A program made the position numbers and the translations under genes. This document shows, one piece after another, positions 1-8,327 of a DNA stretch of 64,000 nt. The notes under the pieces were generated by a model that ran no database searches, was not told the origin of the DNA, and worked only from the letters and a program-made list of their open reading frames with translations. This DNA comes from Bacteroides fluxus YIT 12057 (lineage in GTDB: Bacteria > Bacteroidota > Bacteroidia > Bacteroidales > Bacteroidaceae). The stretch's first letter is position 1. Every line of letters starts with the position of its first letter. The stretch covers positions 248,001 through 312,000 of the forward strand of contig NZ_GL882689.1 of assembly GCF_000195635.1 (NCBI RefSeq), read 5' to 3'.

Positions 1-527
1 CTTTCCTGCTGGATAAACAAGACACCAAGGTGGCTTCCGAACTCTTTACCTTGCGTGACGAACCACACGTTGTCGGTGCGAACGGTTCACGCTATTTCGA
101 CAGTGAAGGGGTGGCTACCCAGCCGCGTGCCATCTTTGACAAAGGGGTACTGAAGACTTATTTCATCGATACCTACAATGGCAAGAAGATGAATATGGCT
201 CCTACCATCAGTACGCCTTCACGTCTGATTCTGACACCGGGCAACAAGGACTTGAATGGATTGGTAGCTGATGTCAAATCGGGAATCCTGGTTACCGGTT
301 TCAATGGCGGTAACAGCAACAGCAGTACCGGAGATTTTTCTTACGGTATAGAAGGTTTCTTGATTGAAGACGGCAAACTGGTCCAACCGGTCAATGAGAT
401 GAATGTGACGGGAAATATGCTTTCTTTGTGGAATTCTTTGGCCGCTGTAGGCAATGACCCGCAACGGAACCGTTCCTGGCAGATACCTTCACTGGTATTC
501 GAAGGGGTCAATTTCAGCGGATTGTGA
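1..527 (+). CDS. TldD/PmbA family protein, C-terminal part
   Basis: The reading frame is open from the left edge, so only the last 174 or so residues are visible and the true start lies outside the window. The glycine- and asparagine-rich stretch GGNSNSSTGDFSYGIEG and the preceding segment of the type YFDSEGVATQ resemble the C-terminal domain of PmbA/TldE-type proteins, partners of TldD in a two-subunit metalloprotease that trims peptides. The family is recognised by sequence feel only; no metal-binding motif is in this part. It ends two bases before the stop of the convergent acetyltransferase gene, with no room for a terminator between them. Confidence 0.75.
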   Translation, partial: FLLDKQDTKVASELFTLRDEPHVVGANGSRYFDSEGVATQPRAIFDKGVLKTYFIDTYNGKKMNMAPTISTPSRLILTPGNKDLNGLVADVKSGILVTGFNGGNSNSSTGDFSYGIEGFLIEDGKLVQPVNEMNVTGNMLSLWNSLAAVGNDPQRNRSWQIPSLVFEGVNFSGL

Positions 528-529
528 CG

Positions 530-1549
530 CTAATTCAGCATTAGGCTCATATACGGGCTTAATGGTGCGAATATCTTTTCGGTGAGTTCACCGATTGTAA
601 GTGCCAAGTGGCTGCCGGGCAGACGCTTGGCACTATTCATACACTTACCGTTGTTCAAGTAGTAATAGCCGTTGTTGGCGCTGACCTGCTCGTCGGACAG
701 GCGAATGTTGAGTTCTACTTCCGGATGGGCGGCGGCATAAAGTTGCAGTATCTCTTTGGCGTTGATGATCCGCGCCATTCCAAGAGGGGAACTGTTGGCG
801 TTCCCGGCAGGCGGAAGCAGGATCTCGACGGACGGGATACCGGCTTTCTCGCAAATGCGTTGGAGTAGCATTGTGCCTGTTTCGGGAGTGTCGGCCACCA
901 GCTCACCGATGCACCAACTCTTGTCCGAAGTGGGGTAGGCAACGGCCAGTGCAATGGTGTTGCCTCTTTGGCTCAGGCTGAAGATGCATCCCTTGCTTGA
1001 TTGCAGGTCGGCCATAATCACTTGGAAATCTTGTTCCGTGTGTTGGATGCAGAAAGGACGTTCTCTCAGTTTCCGGTTTAAATAAGTGTATAACTCCTGC
1101 CTGTATTCACGGGTGGCTTTCAGTGCCGGGCTTCCTTGGGGAAGTGGTGTGGCAGGTGCGTTGAACCTGCTTTTCCGGTAATTGAATACGGGGGCATAGC
1201 CGTTTCGGGCATAATAATCGAACAGCCAGGGCTCTGCAGGAATCAGGGTGGAGAGGACCACATGGTTGTGGAGCATCCGGATGAAAGCCTGCGACAGCAA
1301 TTCGTGCATGGCTCCCCGGTTACGGTAATCCGGGTGGGTACAGGCACCGGAAATGTAGGCGGTCTTGATCTCCGTATCTCCGAAGGTCATGGGATAGGGC
1401 AGCATCTGGGCTGCGGCAATCACTTCTTCGCCGCTTTGCAGGACGATGTTGACGTCATTGTTGTAACGCAGGCGGAAATACATTTCCGTAAACTCCTCGC
1501 TGTCATTGAAACAGAGTTTCCATAAACTTTTCACCTTTTCCCGTAACAT
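530..1549 (-). CDS. GNAT family N-acetyltransferase
   Basis: The 339-residue protein has an N-terminal GNAT fold. The acetyl-CoA binding signature is seen around residues 70-82 (CTHPDYRNRGAM, with R76 and G79 in the R-x-x-G-x-A position), followed by a helix and a segment of the type PAEPWLFDYYARNGY. The C-terminal half (about 170 onward) is longer than a simple GNAT domain, a two-part layout also seen in Eis-like proteins. The substrate is unknown. It lies 13 bases downstream of the DUF2156 gene on the same strand, and both probably share the promoter near 2515. Confidence 0.8.
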   Translation of the reverse strand: MLREKVKSLWKLCFNDSEEFTEMYFRLRYNNDVNIVLQSGEEVIAAAQMLPYPMTFGDTEIKTAYISGACTHPDYRNRGAMHELLSQAFIRMLHNHVVLSTLIPAEPWLFDYYARNGYAPVFNYRKSRFNAPATPLPQGSPALKATREYRQELYTYLNRKLRERPFCIQHTEQDFQVIMADLQSSKGCIFSLSQRGNTIALAVAYPTSDKSWCIGELVADTPETGTMLLQRICEKAGIPSVEILLPPAGNANSSPLGMARIINAKEILQLYAAAHPEVELNIRLSDEQVSANNGYYYLNNGKCMNSAKRLPGSHLALTIGELTEKIFAPLSPYMSLMLN

Positions 1550-1562
1550 CCGTTCTCCTCCT

Positions 1563-2477
1563 TTACCATTTGATTGCCTCCACCGGTTCCGACTTCAGGC
1601 AGGCTATGTGCTTTTCCAGGATAATAGTGGGCTGGTAGGAGAGTTTGGCTTTGCGCAAACCTTCGATGCCCAAATCTTCCTCCCGGTTAAGGTACACATA
1701 CTGTTCCGGAATGTGGTTGGCAAATTCATAGTTTATCATTGCATACGCACCGTCTATACGGGTGTCGGCTTTTTCAACGTGTACGCCGAAGGTATCCTGG
1801 TTGATAGGCATGCCGAAAGTAAAGGCGGCTATTTTCCCGTCTACGTGCAGAATGCCGCCGGTCAGCCCCAGCTCGTCAAAATGATGGAGGGCATATACCA
1901 GTGCGCGGCGTTCGTTGCCTGTACCTTCGTGCTGGTCGCAATTGTTGGCTTTGCACCATTCGGCCTCAAGGTCGAGGCATTCCCGGATACGGTCTTGGGT
2001 GATGGCGGTATATTCGTAATTGTACGTCTTCTTGAACTTGTTGACATGGTTGCGTTTGGACTGGAACTTCTTGCCGGAAAGGGTGGCGAGGTCGGTACGC
2101 AGATAGAGATAGTCGGCATAGTCGCGGTCGGCCGTAAACTGGAACTTGCCGGGCATCAGCTCCTCCAGTTCTGCGCACATGTCCTCACAGATACCCAGCA
2201 GGCAAAGAGGTTCACCTTCCCGGTGGGCATCTTCAATCAGTGCATCCAGTATCTTTTTCAAGTCACCGTTGCCGATGGGCATCATATATACCAGTTCGCC
2301 TTCCGCCCAGAATTTCAGCAGAAGGAAACCGTCCATGACGGCAAATTGAGTATTGTATAAGAAACGCCAGCTGCATAGGTTTGAAAATGAAAGGTCGCAG
2401 TTCCGTCGCGGACTATTTAGTGTGTAGGAAGTGATAAGTTCTTTATCTTTTAATTCGATATCTTTGAATGGTATCAT
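1563..2477 (-). CDS. DUF2156 domain protein (phosphatidylglycerol lysyltransferase C-terminal-like)
   Basis: The 304-residue soluble protein resembles the DUF2156 family, whose fold is a duplicated GNAT domain as in the catalytic part of MprF-type aminoacyl-phosphatidylglycerol synthases. The segment SKRNHVNKFKKTYNY near residue 140 is typical of the family. It has no membrane segments, so it is not a full MprF and its substrate is unknown. It is followed by a second GNAT-fold protein 13 bases downstream, a pairing that suggests a joint acyl or aminoacyl transfer role; this is inference only. Confidence 0.75.
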   Translation of the reverse strand: MIPFKDIELKDKELITSYTLNSPRRNCDLSFSNLCSWRFLYNTQFAVMDGFLLLKFWAEGELVYMMPIGNGDLKKILDALIEDAHREGEPLCLLGICEDMCAELEELMPGKFQFTADRDYADYLYLRTDLATLSGKKFQSKRNHVNKFKKTYNYEYTAITQDRIRECLDLEAEWCKANNCDQHEGTGNERRALVYALHHFDELGLTGGILHVDGKIAAFTFGMPINQDTFGVHVEKADTRIDGAYAMINYEFANHIPEQYVYLNREEDLGIEGLRKAKLSYQPTIILEKHIACLKSEPVEAIKW

Positions 2478-2510
2478 AAATGGTTTTTAGTTGGTTACAA
2501 TTATAAATAA

Positions 2511-2518
2511 CAAAAATA
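2511..2518 (-). promoter_or_regulatory. Bacteroides -7 box before the DUF2156 gene
   Basis: On the minus strand the sequence reads TATTTTTG, matching the TAnnTTTG element of the Bacteroides primary sigma factor, 33 bases before the ATG of the DUF2156 gene. No good TTTG -33 element is seen. Confidence 0.5.
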
Positions 2519-2529
2519 GATGGATTTTG

Positions 2530-3225
2530 TTAGAGTAGCCCCAATAATTGCAGGATTGTTGGTGTCAGCAGGGCAGTGAATATGCCGTTCAGGGTCAGGC
2601 CGAGACTGGCGAACGCTCCGTATTTGCTGCTTATATCCATGGCTGTGGAAGTACCTACGGCATGTGCTGCCGCGCCCAAGGATAGTCCTTGGGCCATTGG
2701 GCTGCCGATGCGGGTCAGTTTCATGGCCTTGAATCCCAAGATACTGCCGAACAGCCCTACCGATACCACGACTGCTGCCGTGAGCGAAGGTATTCCGCCC
2801 AATGTCTTGGTCACTTCCATGGCGATCGGTGTGGTGACGGATTTGGGCGCGAGCGAATAGATGATTTCGTCCGAAGCTCCCATCAGCTTGGCTATCAGCA
2901 CGACAGAGATGACCCCGACGATACATCCGGCTAATTGGGACAGCAGGATGGGCAGCAATTGTTTTTTGATGGTTTCCAGCTGAAGGTACAGAGGCACTCC
3001 CAATGCTACGACTGCCGGTTTGAGCCAGAATTCTATCAGGTGGCCTCCTTTATTGTAGGTCTCGTAGCTGATATTTGTCATTTTCAGGAAGATGATGAGA
3101 ATGGCGATGGTCAGCAGTATGGGGTTGAGCAGCATGACTCCTGTCTTTTTTTGCAGAAGTTTGGTCAGGAAGAATATCCCGAAAGTAATTGCTAGCAGGA
3201 AGAATTCGTTTTCAAGGAAGTTCAT
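2530..3225 (-). CDS. LrgB family membrane protein
   Basis: The 231-residue protein is almost entirely hydrophobic with several predicted membrane helices. It carries the family's conserved region around LAPKSVTTPIAMEV (about residues 125-138) and the segment GSILGFKAM. LrgB proteins act with LrgA/CidA-type holin-like partners in the inner membrane; reported roles are modulation of murein hydrolases and export of small metabolites. The start codon overlaps the stop of the upstream lrgA-like gene as ATGA, so the two are translationally coupled. Confidence 0.88.
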   Translation of the reverse strand: MNFLENEFFLLAITFGIFFLTKLLQKKTGVMLLNPILLTIAILIIFLKMTNISYETYNKGGHLIEFWLKPAVVALGVPLYLQLETIKKQLLPILLSQLAGCIVGVISVVLIAKLMGASDEIIYSLAPKSVTTPIAMEVTKTLGGIPSLTAAVVVSVGLFGSILGFKAMKLTRIGSPMAQGLSLGAAAHAVGTSTAMDISSKYGAFASLGLTLNGIFTALLTPTILQLLGLL

Positions 3226-3560
3226 TTGATTTTACGTGTTAATTGGTGGACCCATCCGGTTACTACCAGCACCAGCAAGGTGCTGACTACGGAGGCTGTT
3301 ACTATCGGCCAGAATTCAGCCGCGATGATATCGAAATAGAGCATGAGGGCTACGCCGGGAGGGATAAAGAAAAATCCCAGGTTGGCGACAAGGAAGTCGG
3401 ACATGCCCTGCACCCAGTGCAGTTTTATCCAACCCAGTTTCAGGAAAAGGGTGAGTAACAGCATCCCTATGATGCTGGACGGTAGCTTGATACCCGTAAT
3501 GAAGACAATCAGTTCACCCAAAGCTAAACATCCGAAAAGGATGGCGCATTGACGTATCAT
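3222..3560 (-). CDS. CidA/LrgA family holin-like protein
   Basis: The 112-residue protein has about four membrane helices and the typical family segments LPSSIIGMLLL and FFIPPGVALM. I chose the ATG that begins MIRQCAILFG; a longer frame adds 29 residues of unlikely character and would cover the promoter. The family forms holin-like oligomers with LrgB proteins in the inner membrane. It overlaps the lrgB-like gene by four bases (ATGA). Confidence 0.85.
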   Translation of the reverse strand: MIRQCAILFGCLALGELIVFITGIKLPSSIIGMLLLTLFLKLGWIKLHWVQGMSDFLVANLGFFFIPPGVALMLYFDIIAAEFWPIVTASVVSTLLVLVVTGWVHQLTRKIK

Positions 3561-3979
3561 AATACTATAAATGTTATACCTGTTGATTGATACTCTGAAA
3601 AACGGATGCAAAGGTAGCGAAAACGGGTAACAAAAACACGTCAACAATGAAATTTATTCGACCGCAACCATATGAACTGGCGTATGGCGACAGCGGTTAA
3701 ACATGGGTTTTGGGCCAAGTCCCAATACTCTTGATGATTTTATTAGTAATAAATATGTTACTTGTCTTTTCGGAGAACGCTCCGTATTTCGGTTTGATTG
3801 ATTTGAGTTATTTTTAGTCGTTTTTTTTATTTGAATAATCCGTGATTTGACTTGATAGGTACAATCGGTGAAAAAAAGATACGAATAATGGGTGTGATTT
3901 GAAATATTTACCTACTTTTGCAGAGTATAGTGTGTTTGAAGAATTACTAACAATACTAATCATTAAAACAAAAAATGCG
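3561..3979. other. Intergenic region between divergent genes
   Basis: No convincing gene is present. Near the left end, on the minus strand, TACCTTTG at 3609-3616 is a likely -7 box for the lrgA-lrgB pair. On the plus strand TACTTTTG at 3913-3920 is a likely -7 box for the exported-protein cluster, leaving a leader of about 55 bases. The middle is AT-rich, with only a small hairpin of CGGAG/CTCCG near 3770. Confidence 0.5.
3913..3920 (+). promoter_or_regulatory. -7 box for the 4-7 kb exported-protein cluster
   Basis: TACTTTTG followed by CAG fits the Bacteroides -7 consensus. It is 60 bases before the first ATG of the cluster. There is no clear TTTG at the usual 19-20 base distance. Confidence 0.55.
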
Positions 3980-4663
3980 ATGAAAAAGAGTTTGTTTATC
4001 AGCGCTCTTGTAGCGTTTGTCATGATGTTCGCTGTTAATGTTAATGCACAAGAAAGAGCAACGGGAAAAGATTTCAAGGACTTGAAAAAACATGAAAAAG
4101 TTTTGGATAAAGACTTGCAGAAAAAGGCTATAAAGGAGGCGCGCAAAGAGGCTAAAAAATTGGAAAAGGAAGGCTTCAAGACTCCGGTGGGTAAATTGCC
4201 TTTGGCAAAACAGTTGGAAAATGCCTGGGAAAGACAAGCCGAGTTGGATATGGATGGAAATCCTTATTGGTACATCGCTTCATCCAGGATTATCGGCGGT
4301 AACCAGTCTGCCGCTGCTTTGCAGGCTACCAATACAGCCAAGATTGACCTTGCCGGACAGATTCAGACGAAGGTTTCCCAGCTGATTGAGGCTAAAGCTG
4401 CCAACGATGATATGGGGCAGGAAGAAGCTGCCAGTCTGACAAGCGTAGTGGCTTCCAGCAAAAGTGTCATCTCTGCAACTTTGGGACGTACCATTCCTTT
4501 GGTAGAAGTTTACAGGACATTGCCCAATAAGAATGTGGAAGTAATGGTAACCATCGGTTACAGCATGCAGGCTGCCAACCAGGAAGCCGTCAAGGCAATC
4601 CGCAAGGAACTGGCTTCCAAGTCAGAAGAATTGGCAAAGGAATTGGATAAGTTGGGCTATTAA
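3980..4663 (+). CDS. Exported LPP20-like protein of unknown function
   Basis: This is the first of three secreted-protein genes in a row. I chose the ATG that gives an N-terminal signal peptide (MKKSLFISALVAFVMMF, cleavage near VNA-Q), which drops 27 upstream residues lacking a start context. The mature part begins with a lysine- and glutamate-rich helical stretch (about residues 25-75). It continues with a domain containing WYIASSRIIGG and LGRTIPLVEVYR that resembles the LPP20 fold, and ends in another charged helix. There is no lipobox, so it is probably periplasmic. The function is unknown; the next gene is similar in build and starts 27 bases downstream. Confidence 0.7.
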   Translation: MKKSLFISALVAFVMMFAVNVNAQERATGKDFKDLKKHEKVLDKDLQKKAIKEARKEAKKLEKEGFKTPVGKLPLAKQLENAWERQAELDMDGNPYWYIASSRIIGGNQSAAALQATNTAKIDLAGQIQTKVSQLIEAKAANDDMGQEEAASLTSVVASSKSVISATLGRTIPLVEVYRTLPNKNVEVMVTIGYSMQAANQEAVKAIRKELASKSEELAKELDKLGY

Positions 4664-4690
4664 TCAATCTGTCACTAAAATTAGACTTTA

Positions 4691-5485
4691 ATGAATCGGA
4701 ATCAACTGATTGGTTGGATATTCCTTTTGACAGTATTGGTTGTTGCTCCGCTGCATGCTCAGAACACCGTAAAGGTGAAGGGTGTGCAGGGACGCTGGCA
4801 AGTCAGCGATAATGTTACTTTGAAAGAGGCGGAAGAACGTGCCCGTATGGAAGCCAAAAAGGAAGCATTGCGCAAGGCCGGTGTGATGGAGAATGTCTGG
4901 TCCGTTTTCGGACAGATATCCCAGGATAGCGGAACCGAGCTTCATGAGGCCTATTCGCAAATGAATGTACTGGCGATTGGGGGAATGGTGAATGTAACCA
5001 AGGAAAAGGTGGAGGAAATCTGGGATACGGATACCCGCAGCCTTTATAAGGTCGTGACTATTGATGCCACGGTACAGAAAGAAGAGAAGGTGGATAAATC
5101 GTATGCTCTGGAAGTGAAGGGCGTTTCTACCTTATATAAGGAGGGAGATGTGTTTACCTGTTCCTTGAAAGTGCACGGTACGGATTCTTATCTGAAGTTT
5201 TTTTGGTTTGACAGTACGGGAGGGGCTGTGCTTTACCCCAATGACTATGAAGGTAATTCCCTGCTGGAGGCTGAGAAAGAGTATCATGTTCCTTTCAGTA
5301 ATGCGGTGGACTACCGTATGGAGAAACAAGGAAAGGAAAGTGAAAAAATCAACATGATGATGGTGGCTACTAAGGAGAATATCCCGTTTACGGAAGAGGT
5401 TACCTATCAGAATGTGTTGAAATGGGTATATTCCATTCCCAATGATAAACGTTGTGCCTTTTATGACATGATACTGATTAAATAG
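4691..5485 (+). CDS. Exported LPP20/DUF4384-type protein
   Basis: The 264-residue protein has a signal peptide with cleavage near residue 24 (LHAQ). Residues about 25-130 look LPP20-like, with a charged helix (LKEAEERARMEAKKEAL). Residues about 140-240 match the DUF4384 type, with YLKFFWFDSTGGAVLYPND as the clearest segment. DUF4384 domains are often found in secreted or surface proteins of unknown role. The gene sits 27 bases behind the preceding exported-protein gene and 33 bases before the transglutaminase-like gene, so all three are likely co-transcribed and may act on one envelope structure. Confidence 0.72.
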   Translation: MNRNQLIGWIFLLTVLVVAPLHAQNTVKVKGVQGRWQVSDNVTLKEAEERARMEAKKEALRKAGVMENVWSVFGQISQDSGTELHEAYSQMNVLAIGGMVNVTKEKVEEIWDTDTRSLYKVVTIDATVQKEEKVDKSYALEVKGVSTLYKEGDVFTCSLKVHGTDSYLKFFWFDSTGGAVLYPNDYEGNSLLEAEKEYHVPFSNAVDYRMEKQGKESEKINMMMVATKENIPFTEEVTYQNVLKWVYSIPNDKRCAFYDMILIK

Positions 5486-5518
5486 TTTATATTAACTTCT
5501 CTAAATCTATTGATACGG

Positions 5519-7069
5519 ATGAATAAGATGAAGGGTTTATCAGTGGTTTGCGTTGCCTGCTTCTTGTCGGCAATGCCTCTTTGCGCACAGGACATTGAGA
5601 AAGAGTTTGAGGAATTCGAGAAGAAGCAGCAAGCGGAATTCGAAGAGTTCAAGAATAAGGCGGATGCGGAGTTTGAAACGTTCCTGCGGGAAACCTGGAA
5701 GAAATATGATGCTTTTGCGCCTGTTCCCGCTCCTGTACGTCCCGAGCCTCCCAAGCCGGTCATATTTGACAAGGCCAGGCCTGCTATGCCTCCGGTAGCT
5801 GTCAAACCGGGTGCATTGAAAATTCCCGAAGCGCCTGTACCTGCTGTCGGCGGTAAGGTGGCGGTAGATCCGAAGCATCCCGACTTGCCGGCCATACAGG
5901 ATAAACCGGCTCCGGGAGTATATGTGCCCGGTAAACCTTATACGCCTGTTGTGGTGAAAGTTCCCGTGGTTAAGCCCGATAGGAGCGTACACCGTACTCC
6001 CGTCGAGTTTTATGGCACTGACTTTGAGGTAGCAACAGAGGTTATCGATCATTTTTCTTTATCCGGTGACAAGGAGGCCAATGTGGCTGATGCCTGGAAA
6101 GAACTGTGCCAGAAAGATTACGAGCAGTTGGTCAGCGACTGTATGACCCTTAAAAAGGAAAAGAAACTGAGTGATTGGGCTTATCTGCTCTTGACGAAGC
6201 GGATAGGCGAGCAATTGTATGGTAAGGACCGCACCAATGATGTCGTGTTCCTGCAAATGTTCCTGCTTTGCAAATCCGGCTATAAAGTCCGCCTTGCCAA
6301 GATTGACGACGGTCTGAAACTGATGATTGCTACAGCGGGAACCGTTTACGGCACTCCTTATCTGAAGATGGAGGACGGAGACAAATACTATGTCTTCGAA
6401 CCGGACCCGAAAGGTTCTAAAAGCCTTTATACCTATCGCCAGAACTTTGCAGATGCCAAGAATCTGGTTTGCTTGAATATAGAAGGTATCCCGGCTTTTG
6501 CCATGGAGGAGCAGGACCGTACGCTCTCTTTGGCAGGCAATGAGCTGAAGGTGCAGACGGTAGTCAACAAGAATCTGATAGATTTCTATCTGGACTATCC
6601 CCAATGCGATGTCGTGATACATTATAAGACTCCGATGAGTGAAGAGCTGCGGGCTTCCTTATACCCGCAATTGAAGAAGGCAATCGAGGGAAAATCACAG
6701 AAAGATGCTGCCAATTTGCTGTTGAATTTTGTGCAGACCGCTTTCCAGTACAAGACGGATGGGGAGCAGTTCGGTTATGAGAAGCCGAATTTCCCGGATG
6801 AAACATTCTATTATCCCTATTGTGACTGTGAGGATCGTGCCATGCTGTATTCCACTTTGGTGAAAGAACTGATGGGACTGGATACTATCCTGCTGGATTA
6901 CCCCAACCATATAGCTTCGGCTGTCCGTTTCACGGAAGAGATTCCCGGTGACTATGTGCAGCTGGAAGACGGTACCGAATACTTGATTTGTGACCCTACC
7001 TACATAGGTGCTCCCATCGGTACTTGTATGGATCAGTACAAGAATGTGGCTCCGGAAGTTATCTATTAG
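5519..7069 (+). CDS. Exported transglutaminase-like protein with coiled-coil and proline-rich N-terminus
   Basis: The 516-residue protein has a signal peptide (cleavage near PLCAQ). Next come a phenylalanine/glutamate/lysine-rich helix (about residues 25-65) and a proline-rich linker (about 70-160). The C-terminal half holds a transglutaminase/cysteine-protease-like core with a visible Cys-His-Asp set: C437 in DCEDRA, H464 in PNHIASAV and D492 in CDPTYIG. The first ATG follows a TTG that would add three residues. The family includes peptidases, amidases and cross-linking enzymes, so the reaction cannot be named. It closes the three-gene exported cluster. Confidence 0.72.
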   Translation: MNKMKGLSVVCVACFLSAMPLCAQDIEKEFEEFEKKQQAEFEEFKNKADAEFETFLRETWKKYDAFAPVPAPVRPEPPKPVIFDKARPAMPPVAVKPGALKIPEAPVPAVGGKVAVDPKHPDLPAIQDKPAPGVYVPGKPYTPVVVKVPVVKPDRSVHRTPVEFYGTDFEVATEVIDHFSLSGDKEANVADAWKELCQKDYEQLVSDCMTLKKEKKLSDWAYLLLTKRIGEQLYGKDRTNDVVFLQMFLLCKSGYKVRLAKIDDGLKLMIATAGTVYGTPYLKMEDGDKYYVFEPDPKGSKSLYTYRQNFADAKNLVCLNIEGIPAFAMEEQDRTLSLAGNELKVQTVVNKNLIDFYLDYPQCDVVIHYKTPMSEELRASLYPQLKKAIEGKSQKDAANLLLNFVQTAFQYKTDGEQFGYEKPNFPDETFYYPYCDCEDRAMLYSTLVKELMGLDTILLDYPNHIASAVRFTEEIPGDYVQLEDGTEYLICDPTYIGAPIGTCMDQYKNVAPEVIY

Positions 7070-7095
7070 TGTTAAATATTACAATAATTGTAATT

Positions 7096-7115
7096 CGGGG
7101 TGTAAAAACACCCCG
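7096..7115 (+). terminator. Hairpin after the exported-protein cluster
   Basis: A perfect 8-bp stem (CGGGGTGT/ACACCCCG) with an AAAA loop lies 26 bases after the transglutaminase-like stop. It lacks a T-run, so it may be a weak terminator or a 3' stabiliser. Confidence 0.5.
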
Positions 7116-7144
7116 GATTGCAATGTAGATGTTGCAAAATTGTG

Positions 7145-7152
7145 TATTTTTG
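7145..7152 (+). promoter_or_regulatory. -7 box of pta-ackA
   Basis: TATTTTTG followed by CGCC matches the Bacteroides -7 element, 48 bases before the pta ATG. TTG triplets upstream are not at ideal spacing. Confidence 0.55.
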
Positions 7153-7200
7153 CGCCGTGAATAACACAGGCTACCGATCTTTATACACAATTAAAATATC

Positions 7201-8217
7201 ATGCAAAGATTAATTAACGAAATTCTTGAACGTGCGAAAGCCAACCGCCAACGCATTGTTCTTCCTGAAGGTACGGAAGAACGCACTTTGAAAGCTGCCA
7301 ATCAGATTCTGACTGACGGAATTGCTGACCTGATTCTTTTGGGTAACCCCGAAGAAATCAATGCTTGTGCCCAAGAGTGGGGATTGGGTAATATCTCCAA
7401 GGCTACGATTATCAATCCGGAAGACCATCCGAAAAAAGAAGAGTACGCACAGTTGCTGTGTGAATTGCGCAAGAAGAAAGGCATGACTATCGAGGAAGCC
7501 CGCAAGTTGGTGCTCGATCCGCTTTATCTGGGTTGTCTCATTATCAAGAATGGTGATGCTGACGGCCAGTTGGCAGGTGCCCGCAATACTACGGGTGACG
7601 TGCTTCGTCCGGCTTTGCAGATTATCAAGACTGCTCCCGGCATCACTTGTGTTTCCGGTGCCATGTTGTTGTTGACTCATGCTCCCGAATATGGTAAGAA
7701 CGGTATTCTGGTGATGGGTGACGTTGCGGTGACTCCTGTCCCCGATGCTGCACAGCTGGCGCAGATTGCCATTTGTACGGCACGTACTGCCCAGGCTGTT
7801 GCCGGTCTCGATCCAAAAGTGGCTTTGTTGAGTTTCTCTACCAAGGGTTCTGCCAAACACGAAGTGGTGGATAAGGTGGTTGAGGCTTTGAAGATTGCCA
7901 AGGAGATGGCTCCGGACATTGCCATCGACGGTGAGTTGCAGGCTGATGCCGCTTTGGTGCCGGAAGTGGGCTCAAGCAAGGCTCCGGGTTCTTCTATCGC
8001 GGGACACGCCAATGTACTGGTTGTTCCCAGCCTTGAGGTAGGTAATATCTCCTACAAGTTGGTACAGCGTTTGGGGCATGCCGATGCGGTAGGCCCGATT
8101 TTGCAGGGTATCGCCCGTCCGGTGAACGACTTGTCACGCGGTTGCTCCATCGAAGATGTTTACCGTATGATTGCAATTACTGCTAATCAGGCTATTGCAG
8201 CCAAAAACAATAAATAA
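7201..8217 (+). CDS. pta: Phosphate acetyltransferase
   Basis: This enzyme exchanges acetyl between CoA and phosphate (acetyl-CoA + Pi to acetyl phosphate + CoA). With acetate kinase it makes ATP during fermentation in the cytoplasm. At 338 residues it is the short, single-domain class of Pta without the N-terminal DRTGG part. Family segments visible are RIVLPEGTEERTL near the N-terminus, GQLAGARNTTGDVLRPALQ (about 121-139) and the C-terminal NDLSRGCS. It is followed by ackA after 110 bases holding a large imperfect inverted repeat. Confidence 0.96.
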   Translation: MQRLINEILERAKANRQRIVLPEGTEERTLKAANQILTDGIADLILLGNPEEINACAQEWGLGNISKATIINPEDHPKKEEYAQLLCELRKKKGMTIEEARKLVLDPLYLGCLIIKNGDADGQLAGARNTTGDVLRPALQIIKTAPGITCVSGAMLLLTHAPEYGKNGILVMGDVAVTPVPDAAQLAQIAICTARTAQAVAGLDPKVALLSFSTKGSAKHEVVDKVVEALKIAKEMAPDIAIDGELQADAALVPEVGSSKAPGSSIAGHANVLVVPSLEVGNISYKLVQRLGHADAVGPILQGIARPVNDLSRGCSIEDVYRMIAITANQAIAAKNNK

Positions 8218-8305
8218 TTATGAATTTTGAATGATGAATTATGGAGGAGGCCTGTTGTTCTCTTCCGTGATTCATCATTTCCGGTTCATAATTCAAAATT
8301 CATAA
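8218..8305. repeat. Inverted repeat between pta and ackA
   Basis: The 15-base arms TTATGAATTTTGAAT (8218-8232) and ATTCAAAATTCATAA (8291-8305) are perfect complements. Inside them AATGATGAAT (8230-8239) pairs with ATTCATCATT (8270-8279). The RNA could fold into a long, AT-rich hairpin within the pta-ackA message. Confidence 0.75.
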
Positions 8306-8327
8306 TTTATAATTCAACATTGATAAT

